Assembly (NCBI GenBank): GCA_012295275.1
Contig: CM022675.1
Location: 9,268,193-9,295,192, forward strand
DNA from: Chrysomallon squamiferum
Lineage: Eukaryota > Mollusca > Gastropoda > Neomphalida > Peltospiridae
Length of the DNA stretch: 27,000 nt
Reading direction: 5' to 3'
This document shows, piece by piece, positions 9,279 to 18,529 of the stretch. Numbering within the stretch: position 1 is the stretch's first letter; each line of letters begins with the position of its first letter. The notes below the pieces were generated by a model. That model was given only the letters and a program-made list of their open reading frames with translations, was not told the DNA's origin and ran no database searches. Both the position numbers and the translations under genes were made by a program.

Positions 9279-9553
9279 TTTTATACAAAGAAAAATTTCA
9301 TTCATTCCAGGCACATTCAGTAACAAGCAATGAAATCCAGAATCTTCCAAAAACAAAACATATCAGTTTAAGCATCCTTACAACATAATCTCTAACATTA
9401 GACTCCCTGCCAACATCATTATCTTTTGACATCTGCAACTACAACAGCATAATCCTAACAATCGAGAAGAACGTTGTGATTGTGAAGGGATTAAACATAT
9501 TTACAGGAGAAAAAAAAAAGCTGCAATGTAAAACAGCATATTTCTAAACATAC
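9279..9553. other. Unique A/C-rich DNA, nothing called
   Basis: Non-repetitive sequence with few G residues. No splice pair, RNA signature or clear motif cluster was seen. Confidence 0.5.
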
Positions 9554-9603
9554 ATACCTTGCACCTTAATTACCTTTCTCCTCCATACCTTGCACCTTAA
9601 TTA
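9554..9603. repeat. Two direct copies of ATACCTTGCACCTTAATTA
   Basis: The 19-base sequence at 9554-9572 recurs exactly at 9585-9603 (period 31), with diverged flanks. Each copy contains a TAATTA homeodomain core and GCACCT. A related CACCTGTAATTGGCACC follows at about 9619. It could be a minimal duplicated regulatory module or a two-copy minisatellite. Confidence 0.7.
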
Positions 9604-9824
9604 TCTGTCTTTTCTGTCACCTGTAATTGGCACCTTTCATCCATGACAGAGATAATACCTTTAATTTATTAGACAGTGATGCATGGAAGAAGATTTGTTA
9701 AAAAATTGCTTCTTAAATTATTGATAAACTGGCAATTTAGGGATCCAGCCTTGACGGCCCATAAATTAAAAAGATTTTGTTTTTTGTAATTTAAAATTAT
9801 TTTGTGATTTAGATACTCTTTTTT
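9604..9824. other. Unique A/T-rich DNA
   Basis: Ordinary non-repetitive sequence with a short GATCC-bearing G+C patch near 9738-9760. No gene signals were seen. Confidence 0.5.
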
Positions 9825-9849
9825 TGTGTGTGTGTGTGTGTGTGTGTGT
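9825..9849. repeat. (TG)12 microsatellite
   Basis: A clean TG run following a T run. It is able to form Z-DNA in principle. Confidence 0.95.
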
Positions 9850-9986
9850 TGTTTTAATAAATATAAGTATTTGATTTGCTTTATCTTATGTAAAAACTGA
9901 CTGTTTTTTCTTTTTTTTATTTCATTTCTTTTTTCATTTCTCTTGCTTTCACTTTCCTTCCTTCCTTCTGTTATATATCTGTGTCC

Positions 9987-9990
<4 letters not shown>

Positions 9991-10055
<65 letters not shown>
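9991..10055. repeat. (TC)n microsatellite, about 32 units
   Basis: A pure TC run of 65 bp inside a longer pyrimidine-rich stretch (about 9905-10110) with TTCC units before it. This is the opposite purine strand to the GA tracts at 3.2-3.45 kb. Confidence 0.95.
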
Positions 10056-10059
<4 letters not shown>

Positions 10060-10109
10060 TTACTCTTTCTCTTCCCCTCCCCCTTTTTATTTTCTCCTTC
10101 AGTTTCTCT

Positions 10110-10679
10110 TTAACACAAATTGTTCCATTCTAAATTTAACCTAATGGACTAAAGCCTTTGTTACGCATGCATTTTATATTGGCTTAATTAAAACAAGTAA
10201 TTCACTAGATGTCTAGAATTTTTTTTTAAATACTTGCTAATTGCTACTGCAGTGACAGATACCCAGCAGTGATTATAAGAAATAAGTGGTATAAACACGC
10301 CTATAATAACACCAATCAATGAGATGTACGATGATCAATTTATCACCCCAGTGAATAAATACCGTACTGTCTGCAGTAAAGGTGCATTACAACAGGGCAA
10401 CTTTTAAAATACAGTTTTCCAAATATGTATCCGTTATCTGCTGTGTTTCACTGAAAAGATGCTTTATGTTTAAATTTATAAATGTCAGAAAGGCAATTTG
10501 TAACTGTCATAATCTCTTTGTTCATCTGCCTTTACAGGGATGGATCTCACAAAAGAGTTGGATCATGTGAAAATACCTTTATCTATCTAAATATAGTAAT
10601 CGTGTTAGCTATTTTATATAAATGTTACAGACACTTGTCATCTGTGAATGGTTTATTGTTGTTTTAAATGTTAAATTAC
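10110..10679. other. Unique DNA with one splice-acceptor-like site
   Basis: Non-repetitive sequence with paired CTGCAGT near 10246 and 10371, and ATCAAT/TGATCAATTTATCA cores typical of PBX/homeodomain sites near 10313-10344. A strong pyrimidine tract ending in ACAG lies at 10509-10537 and is treated as a finding. No complete gene is supported. Confidence 0.35.
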
Positions 10680-11355
10680 TTACAAAACTAAAATTACATT
10701 GTATGACAACATCTTTACCTAAATGTAATGTCTAGGTAACTTGTAAAAACTATAACTGCACTGTATGAAAGCACCATTGCCTTAAGATAATGTTTTGATT
10801 ACTTGGTTAAACTAAAATAACATTGTATGATAGTACCTTTAAACTAATTAAAATTGTAACTTAGAATTACACTGTATGACAAAACCTTTGCTTAAAGGTA
10901 GTGTCTATCTATCTTAGAGAAACTAAATTGCATTTTATAACAGCACCTTTAACTAAAGGTGACTTTCTGTATAATGTCTTGGTAATTTACTGTAAATAAA
11001 ATTGCACTGTTTGACAACACCTTTTGCTAAAGGTAATGATTAGATGACTACCACAGCTTTATTTCAAGAAACCATGTGTAGGTGTCTTTTAAACAAAACA
11101 ATGCATTGTATGAGAAAACCTTTACCTAAAGGCGTTACCTTGGTGACATACTGTAACCAAAATTGCACTGTATGACAACACCTTTACCTTAAGATGATAT
11201 CTCTGTGACTCTCTGTAAAATGACTAACATGTAAAATTAAATTGCACTGTATGGCAACACCTTTACCTGTGACTCTCTGTATTAATGACTAACTGTAACT
11301 AAAACTGCACTGTATGGCAACACCTTTACCTAAAGGTAGAGAGTCTAGGTGATTG
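10680..11355. repeat. Ten-copy minisatellite whose units can form hairpins
   Basis: Anchor CACTGTATG (or CATTGTATG) recurs at 10697, 10759, 10821, 10870, 10931, 11005, 11104, 11166, 11245 and 11308, usually about 62 bp apart. Each unit continues with ACAACACCTTTACCTAAAGG and often TCTAGGTAACT. Five copies keep both arms of the inverted repeat ACCTTTA..TAAAGGT (for example 11322-11328 with 11331-11337) while the loop changes. Right-hand copies are most alike. Confidence 0.85.
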
Positions 11356-11660
11356 TCAGAAAATGAAGGGCCTCTAGGTATTGGTGTCATCCTTTTGAGC
11401 AAGGTGATAATTTGGATGGAAGACGTGTGCCGGAGATCATTAAGTGAACTCAGGTGACTAGGACTTGGCAAGTTTCCTCATTAGAAAGTGGCTGCAGGCA
11501 ATTCACGGTTTTAGTTCCTGCCCTTTTTCCTTGAGCCGTTATTTGACGATGTTGTTTGAAACCAAACGAGTCAGACGACAGTTTACTGTTGTCGTTTTTT
11601 TTTTGACGAAATGTTGAAATTTTCTTTTACGAGAAATGTTTTTGTTACAGTTAGAAATTA
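11356..11660. other. Unique island with a small stem-loop
   Basis: A balanced-composition block with some CpG. ACGACA (11575-11580) pairs with TGTCGT (11590-11595) across a nine-base loop and is followed by a T run, but there is no reason to call it a terminator in animal DNA. Confidence 0.3.
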
Positions 11661-11670
11661 TTCCGTAATC

Positions 11671-11735
11671 GTTGTTGTTGTTGTTGTTGTTGTTGTGGGT
11701 GTTGTGTTGTTGTGGTTGTTGTGGTAGTTGCTGTT
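11671..11735. repeat. (GTT)n microsatellite
   Basis: A clean GTT run reaches about 11696. It continues imperfectly with GTTGTGG variants to about 11735. Confidence 0.9.
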
Positions 11736-12230
11736 TTGATGATTTTATTCAAAACTAAGCTGAAAGATTGTTGGTTTACAGTTCATGTTTTGTGGAAGTA
11801 TTTAAATCTTCTGAGAAATGTTTTTGTTAAGATTGTATTTTTATTATATGCTTATTCTTATTCGAAATTCTTTATTTTTATTATTACTAGGAATGCTTTA
11901 TTAATTATTACGATTTATTAATCATTACTAATTAATTATTATTATTATCATTATCATCATCATCATCATTATTATTATTATTTCCAAAATGTTTTATTTT
12001 ATTATTTTTCTCTGTGTACATTACACACAAACTTTGTATCACTTGCAGTTGTTTAAAGCATAAATATCCGACAATATGACATACTGATTTTGAAGATACA
12101 GTTAAAAATTAAATTTACAAAACTTTTTATAAAGAATGACAAGATTTTGTTTGGCAAATTATTAAATTTCATTTTACTCCACTCCTTGACAACTTCAAAT
12201 CTCCCGTTTTCCCAATATTCCACAAAGAGC
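11736..12230. other. A/T-rich DNA with ATT/ATC microsatellite
   Basis: Low-complexity A/T-rich sequence with a compound (ATT)(ATC)(ATT) tract at about 11936-11984. No gene signals were seen. Confidence 0.65.
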
Positions 12231-12465
12231 TTTACCATGTCCTGACCGATTCGTCAGCCAGTTTTAACAATAACCGTAAATTATTTATGAGTCTTGGGGT
12301 TCTGGGGGTTCAGGTTGTTTCCCTCCAAGGATCACAACACCTGTCTCCATGGCGATTGACCACTTTAACATTGGCCCGTCCACTTTAACACCCAGGCACT
12401 TTCTGGCTAACCTATGTCCAGGCTATGTGATTGATGTCCAGGGCTGGATCCGAAGGCAAAACGTA
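12231..12465. other. Unique-sequence island with duplicated CACTTTAACA
   Basis: One of the more G+C-balanced blocks. CACTTTAACA occurs exactly at 12361-12370 and 12381-12390, with CACTTTC at 12398. Also visible are GGCGATTGACC, TGATTGAT (12428-12435, a PBX-HOX core) and AACACCTG. It is a candidate enhancer with no coding frame. Confidence 0.35.
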
Positions 12466-12585
12466 AATAAATAAATACATACACTGTTCATTAATGGTGT
12501 TATACCTCCTTGCATTTGATTTATTCAGTTTAGACTTTTCTTTTCCCCATTTTTTCCTTGCCTGTTTAGATGGAGCTTGTGTTTC

Positions 12586-12990
12586 CCAGATGGTTGGCAG
12601 GATAATGGTTGATGATGATGCTGTAACTACTCTTCTTTCGTGGTTGAGTGGTTGATTGGGTGGGGATATGGGTCATGTGATACATCTGAATGGTTAATGT
12701 GTAGCATGTGATGTTGTATCTGACTTTCTTGCATGGTTGAGTAACCATTGTTGTAAATCAAATGGATGCAATAATTATGCTTCTGGCATGGTTGAATGGT
12801 TGATGTTTTTGTAAGTCATTTTCTGGAAATGGCTGGTGTTATATCATATGAAATTGTATTTAAACTCCTTTCATGCCTGAATGCACTGGCTACTTTTCTG
12901 GCATGGTTGACTGGTTGATTTTGGTGTATACCATGTGGTATTGTGACTACCTTTTCTTCATGGATGAACAGTTGATATTGATATGCATCT
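12586..12990. repeat. Degenerate tandem array around GCATGGTTGA
   Basis: Related units start near 12591, 12641, 12734, 12789, 12873, 12904 and 12961. Each begins TGGTTGA..TGGTTGAT, continues through GTGTA..CATGTGATATTG and ends in CTTTTCTTGCA. Spacing is irregular (31-93 bp), so the array is old. Periodic GGTTGA and GATGTT words account for the frames here. Confidence 0.6.
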
Positions 12991-13013
12991 TGCATTAATG
13001 GAACTAACCTTTT

Positions 13014-13372
13014 GAAAGAACAGAAATTTAATATGAACAGGAATGGAAATATATATCATAAAATGGAAATTAAATAAATAAATAATAATACTAGCAGTGG
13101 TAGAGGTAACTGTAGTGGTAGTATTAGTAGTAGTAGTAGTAGATGTAGTCATAGCAGTAGCAGCAGCAGTGGTGGTGGTAGTAGCAGTGATAATGTCAAT
13201 AATTACTATTGACATTAATGTCACTACTATTATGAAGTCATACATGAACAAACTGTTTTTAATTTTTCACATAAATTTGTGTATGAATTTATGTGAAAAA
13301 TTAAAAACAGTTTGTTCATATATGACTTCATATTACAAGTGGAAAAAGATAAATTTCTGTATTTGTTAATTG
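13014..13372. repeat. Dispersed repeat, copy A (contains long hairpin)
   Basis: The 5' part (about 13014-13085) reads AATATGAACAGGAATGGAAA then AAATAAATAAATAATA. An AGT-rich tract follows (13089-13195), then an 11-base stem pair (13191-13201/13207-13217), then the 47-bp hairpin and TTACAAGTGGAAAAAGATA. Copy B at 16514-16750 has the same order. No coding region or terminal repeats at the element ends are evident, so the class is unknown. Confidence 0.65.
13231..13332. repeat. Near-perfect 47-bp inverted repeat with 8-base loop
   Basis: The left arm 13231-13277 pairs with the right arm 13286-13332 with a single mismatch (13242 region, CATACATG against CATATATG). The loop is TGTGTATG. The flanking frames on both strands mirror each other because of this. 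A palindromic 14-mer TGACATTAATGTCA (13210-13223) lies just upstream. It could be a foldback element or a recent inverted duplication. Confidence 0.95.
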
Positions 13373-14080
13373 TTCTGGACTTTTTGTTGTTGTTGAAATT
13401 ACGTGTCAGTTTTAAGACTTTGTGCCTATTGTTTAATATGATGACATTCAGGGGTTGGATACAAGCACATATTACAAACACTGGTGTAGATTTTGCAGGA
13501 ATATTTTATTAGGCTGTGTTAGAACTTTGATCAGATCTTGTCTAGGTTTGATTTCATGCAGAGATGATATATTTGTGTTACTTATTGATTTTTTTTTTTC
13601 TCCCTTATCTCATGATGAACAAGATAAAAATACTTAAGAAAGAAAAAAGAAAGAAAAAAGGAAGAAGATGGCTGTTAAATATAAATATAGATTTTCATTT
13701 ACATTTTGGATAAGTTTTACTTTTAAATGTCAGTTATAAATAAAGAATATGTTTTTTTTTTTTTTTAGAGAACATTTCATTCTCTCAGTATCTTTTGTTT
13801 GTTATTTTTATATTTCCACTGGAAAAGAAAAGAAAAAGAACTCTTTTATTTTTAAGGAATCTATTTATTGAAAAAACAACAAATATATATATATATATTT
13901 ATATACAAAAATTGTAAATGGGAACAAAACAAATTGAGAAAAAATAAAAAATAAAATAAATAAATCAGAATAAATAAATAAACAGTAAAAATTGAAATAA
14001 AAGTAGGATTAAATAAATAAAAAAATAAAATAAAATCCAAAAAAATGTCAAATAAGAACCGAATGGAAATGCTTAATAAT
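13373..14080. other. A/T-rich DNA, nothing gene-like
   Basis: Mixed A/T-rich filler includes AGAAAGAAAAAAGAAAG purine runs near 13640, a T run near 13751-13766, (AT) near 13882-13900 and AAAT/AATAA runs near 13940-14035. Confidence 0.65.
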
Positions 14081-14382
14081 ATCTTTTAGAGAATATTCTC
14101 CACCAATTATCCAATAAAACCATTACCTGTTTGACAATCTGCTAGTGAGTCATGGTAACACATTCGACCTTTGACCTGCAGCATTAATACAGAGTGATAC
14201 GGTGGAAGTAGAGCCTCTCTCCTGTCTCTTTCACGTCCTTCTCTTTGATTTGATTGGCTGATTCCAGCTAGGAACATTTGTTTGACTGAATGCTGTTGTT
14301 CTGTGTTGGCACAGAGGTGAAACAGTTTTTGATGGATCCATTTTCAATAACTTGAATCATCCAGCTAAGCTGACAGTTCTTT

Positions 14383-14384
<2 letters not shown>
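14081..14384. other. Unique island with CCAAT pair, AP-1 and DR1
   Basis: A non-repetitive, CpG-bearing block. CCAAT is present at 14103 and 14111, TGAGTCA (AP-1) at 14146-14152 and a DR1-like element at 14165-14177, all within 75 bp, followed by TTTGATTTGATTGGCTGATT near 14247. The clustering suggests an enhancer, inferred from sequence only. Confidence 0.4.
14165..14177 (-). promoter_or_regulatory. DR1-like nuclear-receptor element
   Basis: The minus strand reads AGGTCA-A-AGGTCG, two direct half-sites spaced by one base with one deviation in the last position. It lies 13 bases past an AP-1 heptamer. Confidence 0.35.

Positions 14385-14418
<34 letters not shown>
14385..14418. repeat. 34-T homopolymer
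   Basis: A pure T run at the right edge of the preceding island. A G-rich octet (about 14445-14452) lies shortly after. Confidence 0.95.
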
Positions 14419-14420
<2 letters not shown>

Positions 14421-14858
14421 CATTTTCTTTTTCCGTTTTTTTTTGGGGGGGGTGAGGATGGCTGGTGGGAGTTTATCACCCAGCAAAACTGATTTTATTT
14501 CTAATTTCTATTTTTCAATACTTTTATTTATTTAATTTTTTTTTTTAATATTTGTCATTTTCATGCTATTATATTTTTTTGCAGTGTATAATTAATATCT
14601 GTACACATAAATATTTAAGCTCATAAAATGTTTGACTTATTGAAAAAACAACAAAAAAAAAACAACAAATTAATAAAAATAAATGATAAAAAAAATAAAT
14701 AAGTAAAACAATAATAATAATATTAAGAACAATAATAATAATAATATTAACAACAATAACAATAGTAACAAAATAACAATAACAAATAATAATAAATAAT
14801 AATAATAATCATGAAACTCAATCCATTCTACTTACTTTTTTAGACCCATACAATCATC
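14419..14858. other. A/T-rich DNA with AAT/AAC fragments
   Basis: Low-complexity filler with broken AAT and AAC units from about 14705, increasing towards the pure compound tract that follows. Confidence 0.7.
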
Positions 14859-15018
<160 letters not shown>

Positions 15019-15105
15019 GTAATAATAATAACAATTCCAGTAACTACAGTAGTAGTAGTAAAACAATTATAATAATAATAATAATAATAATACTAACAGT
15101 AATGA

Positions 15106-15470
15106 TAATGTCATTTGATTTACCAGCTCAGCGTTCATGTTTTCTTTTGCCCTCCCACACCAGGAAATGATTTCTGCTTCAAAACTGATAGGAGTCACGT
15201 TTTTTTTTCCTAATTGTGTTTTCAGAGATTTATCTTAATTGTCTTTCGCTGTGCACTGACCTGTGGAAAATAAATCAGTCGTGGACTGGTGCATTCATAA
15301 TTGTTATATTATTTAATTGCGGATTTATCGCATTTTCGAATTACACAAAACAGTGGGTGGTTTTAACACTTGCGTATCATTTGTACAAAGGAGATTTTTT
15401 TTTTTTAAATTTAAATTTATGGTTTTTGACTGGTTACAGTTTATAAATTTTGTAAAGGTTTTATTTTTGT
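15106..15470. other. Unique island
   Basis: Balanced-composition unique DNA with CpGs. An acceptor-like TAATTGTGTTTTCAG ends at 15225 but lacks a downstream donor or convincing open frame. Homeodomain-type TTAATTG and CATAATTG cores are present. Confidence 0.3.
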
Positions 15471-15699
15471 GACGTGTAATGGAACAAATTTTGCTGAGAT
15501 TTTAATTTTTTTTGTACATCTGTCTGTTTGTTGAAGACTATTTTTTTTTTTTTTTTTTTTTATGAATAACTAAAGTTTCAGCAAAATGTTGTATTATTTG
15601 TATTTAAAACAGCTAATTCATTAAAATTTAAACTTTTTAAAATTATTGAATGCATCTAAAGCATTTTGCATTTTTCAGATCTAAATGGTCCAAAGTGTT
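15471..15699. other. A/T-rich DNA with 21-T run
   Basis: Low-complexity sequence with a pure T run at 15541-15561. Nothing else was seen. Confidence 0.7.
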
Positions 15700-16068
15700 G
15701 TATCTTGATGTTTAAAATCCTGACCAAGAAGAAATAATTAATAATAAAGTTTATAAAATGTTTTGATTTCCTATTGCAGCTTTTATCCATCTTGCTTAAA
15801 AATTCAAAAATCATACTTTTAAAAGTCTTCATTTTTAAAATACTGTATTTAGTATCCTAAAAACTTTTACATTTTTTACCACATCCTCCTTTTTTTTATG
15901 TTTTAACATCCCAAAATATTATATTTTGAATTTTAAAAACCTTTAAATTTCTTGTCACAAACTTTATCCACCTTTTTTTTTTTTTTCTTCATATTTTAAG
16001 ATCCCCAAATATTACATTTTGAATTCTAAAAACCTTCAAATTTCTTGTCGCAAACTGCACCCACCTAA
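15700..16068. repeat. Degenerate tandem array, unit about 70-93 bp
   Basis: The clearest pair starts at 15898 and 15991 (offset 93). They share CATCCCAAAATATTA-type sequence, ATTTTGAATT.TAAAAACC, AAATTTCTTGTC.CAAACT and CCACC. Older relatives begin near 15830 and probably 15704. The last copy supplies the first residues of a long frame that runs into the next island, so that frame is chimeric and not a gene. Confidence 0.6.
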
Positions 16069-16069
16069 A

Positions 16070-16490
16070 CTGTTTAGCATTTTTGTTTTTTTATTACTCT
16101 TGTCAGACTGTCACGGAGAATGTCTGGCTTCCTACGATTTCACTTCACTGACATCTTATTTCTCCAGACTCCTCCTTCGCGGCAATAAGATGGCAGCAGC
16201 TCATTACAGAGGACAAATTGTCTTTGTCCTCCTTCCCCATACCTCTCGTTCTGTAAGAAATATTGTTCACAGGTGAACGTAAAGTTGATTCCCTCTCTCG
16301 ATCATCAATCATTATTAAGCAGACAATTGTTTATTTTCGGAGTTTCGAACTTCTGTAATTAACAGAGATGGGTTTATGTAATGTCCTTGTCTCACGGGCA
16401 GTTATTAGTTTAGGGCAGATGTACTGGAGGGTGGGCACAGACAAAGGATTTCTGACTTCTTGCGATTTTTTATTGTAATTGGGTGTTTCT
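16070..16490. other. Unique island with palindromic sites and YY1 core
   Basis: A CpG-containing unique block. It holds AAGATGGCAGC (16187-16197, YY1/Pho consensus), the inverted repeat AGGACAAA..TTTGTCCT (16210-16217/16223-16230) and GTTCAC-AG-GTGAAC (16265-16278) with a central E-box. It also has homeodomain-type TAATTAAC near 16356. The 85-codon frame across it has no family match. Confidence 0.4.
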
Positions 16491-16513
16491 TATCAGAAAA
16501 AAATATATATATA

Positions 16514-16750
16514 AAAGAATAGAAGTTTAATTTGAATAGGAATGGAAATATAGTATGAAATAAAATAAAAAGAGCTAAGTAAACAGATAGATAGATAGAT
16601 AAATAAATAAATAGTGTTGTAGTTGTTGTTGCAGTAGTAGTGATAATGCCAGTACTGTTATATTTGTATGAATTTATATTGAAAAATGAAAAACAGTTTA
16701 TTTATGTGTTACAAGTGGAAAAAGATACATTTTTTTATTTATTAATTTTT
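16514..16750. repeat. Dispersed repeat, copy B (lacks left hairpin arm)
   Basis: It follows copy A in order: AATAGGAATGGAAATATA, then (GATA)/(AAAT) near 16586-16614, then an AGT-rich stretch, TTGTATGAATTTATATTGAA, AATGAAAAACAGTTTATTTA and TTACAAGTGGAAAAAGATA. The sequence matching the left arm of copy A is absent. Confidence 0.65.
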
Positions 16751-16756
16751 AAAACA

Positions 16757-16900
16757 GAAACAATATATTTGCATATCAGCTTGTCTTGGAAATGGAAATA
16801 TCATGCATTTTATATGAATAAATTCTTCATATAATAGGAAACAATATATTTGAATATGAATTTATCTTAGAAATGGAAACACTATGTATATTTGTTTATG
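16757..16900. repeat. 81-bp direct duplication
   Basis: GAAACAATATATTTG starts at 16757 and at 16838. Both copies continue to TCTTGGAAATGGAAA or TCTTAGAAATGGAAA. The AATGGAAA word recalls the 5' part of the adjoining dispersed repeat, so these may be decayed fragments of it. Confidence 0.6.
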
Positions 16901-16969
16901 AAGTAATAACACATATTACATCACATATGTAAAACAATATCATTATAAGAATTTATTACAAATCAAACC

Positions 16970-17700
16970 ATATAACATCTGTGTAACCCTGATGACAGAC
17001 TGATGGAGAGACAAACAGAAGGTGTGCAGATGACAGCTGGCTTTTAACAAAGGAATGCATTCTGGGTGCTGCCAGATTTTTGGTGTAATTTGCTGCCCAT
17101 TATCTCATCCAGCGTTTTGACAAATGAAGCCGTGTAATGAAATTTCCCCACCACCGCGAATATCAGTTGTCGAAGTCACCCGTCTCATTACATTCAGGTA
17201 TTTCAGAATCAGATAAAAACCCAGGCCACTCTCCCATCTCGCACTATAATCTAATAATTCATTCAGATTAGGTAGAAGGCAGTTATCTCCAGCTAAGAGA
17301 ACTCTCCTGAACAGAAAAGTCACCGTTTGTTCCAAACGGGTCTTATGCTTTACCGTGAAGTGCATGTGGCAGCAACTTGTACAAATTTATGGAATATTTC
17401 AAATGATGACACATGTTTGAAAATTCCTACCAAGAGAGATAAGACTGAGGTCTGACATGTTATGGTGGGGTGTCACTGGTGGTTTGGAAGGTGGGAGAAT
17501 TTTTCTTTCAATGGGAATCAGTTGATGGTGGGTGCAATTAATGACGATTGCAGCAGGAAATCATCTATCTTGTTCAAGGTTTCCGTATCTTGTGAATTCT
17601 TCAAACCAGTTAAATTATTGGAGTGTGTTAAATGTTTGATTTGTTCAAAGAATGACAAATGAATAAGGCTATGAAAATGAAAGAAGAATGAATCTTCTCA
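16970..17700. other. Long unique island, candidate conserved element
   Basis: About 700 bp of non-repetitive DNA with CpGs between 17100 and 17350. AACAAAGGAATGCATTC (17047-17062) joins a TCF/SOX core to a palindromic GAATGCATTC followed by TGGGTG, which resembles a ZNF143/STAF site. The 86-codon minus-strand frame (17105-17365) has no family match or splice context. Confidence 0.35.
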
Positions 17701-18330
17701 CCTGTTAGGAAGAGATCCAGTTTATAATAAATAAATAAATAAATAAATAATTATATTAAGGAATGAAAATGTTTTGAATAAAAGAGGATAAAGCTGTTTT
17801 AACACGATTACATTCTGCTTTTTCATTATTGCATTTCTATTGTTTTCATTATTTGTGATATAATTAGACATTTTATTTTGGTAACATCAAGAGAATCTTC
17901 AAGAAAACAAAATATTTAAAAAAAAAAAAAATAACAAATTAGCAAAATGTCTTGTTTACTTTTTGTTACCAAAATGGATGTTTAAGGTCAAAAGTTTGCT
18001 TTTTCAAATCTTCTAAATTTTATTTTACTTTTTAACTTTTTCAGAGAATGATGAAAAAAAAAAAAAAAGTTTATCACATTGCTTATAACTGAATTCATTT
18101 TAATTGCATAAACATTTTTAAAAAAATGATACTAACACATTAGATTTTTTTATATATAAATAAAAAAATTTCAAATTAAATTATTTCTTAAGGTATACTC
18201 TTGAAAGTTTATTTGTTAAAGGTTTTGGTATCATACTGACACATTTATTTATTTTTTATTTTTTGCTTGTGTATTTTTCAGCACCAAGTGTAAGAACATA
18301 ACTGTGTGATTAAGTCAACATTGTTATTGA
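17701..18330. other. A/T-rich DNA with (AAAT) tract
   Basis: (AAAT) at about 17725-17750, A runs near 17918 and 18055-18068, otherwise unstructured A/T-rich filler. No gene signals were seen. Confidence 0.7.
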
Positions 18331-18529
18331 TTTGTTTAATGCAGCGATATGCTCTGCACCACAGTCATGGTTGGGCCATTTATCAACAGGATTTCAGACA
18401 AAATACATTAATTTTTATTTATTAACAGGCGTACAGTACACTTCATCTTATAAACAAGACCACAGACTGGCAATATTATACCGAAAACTCAGTATGTTTA
18501 TACTGGTAACTAAATAATGTAAGTCTGGT

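Noticed and set aside
11575-11608. Stem-loop followed by T run as a terminator
   Set aside because: That architecture is meaningful for bacterial transcription. This is animal DNA full of T runs and the stem is only six pairs.
13231-13332. MicroRNA precursor
   Set aside because: The stem is far longer and more perfect than an animal pre-miRNA, is A/T-rich and lies in a repeat. I recognise no conserved miRNA sequence.
13097-13481. Similar frames on both strands sharing KSYMNKLFLIFHIN
   Set aside because: The similarity comes from the 47-bp inverted repeat being read from each side. It is not evidence of a protein family.
15211-15446. Acceptor-like TTTTCAG followed by an open frame
   Set aside because: There is no donor and no polyadenylation signal in a fitting place. 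The frame is hydrophobic because of T-rich DNA.
16019-16276. 85-codon plus-strand frame that looks like a signal peptide protein
   Set aside because: Its first third is the last unit of a tandem array, and the hydrophobic part is a T-rich run. The remainder has no family resemblance or splice support.
17105-17365. 86-codon minus-strand frame
   Set aside because: There is no pyrimidine tract or upstream coding context, and no domain was recognised. The region reads better as non-coding conserved DNA.
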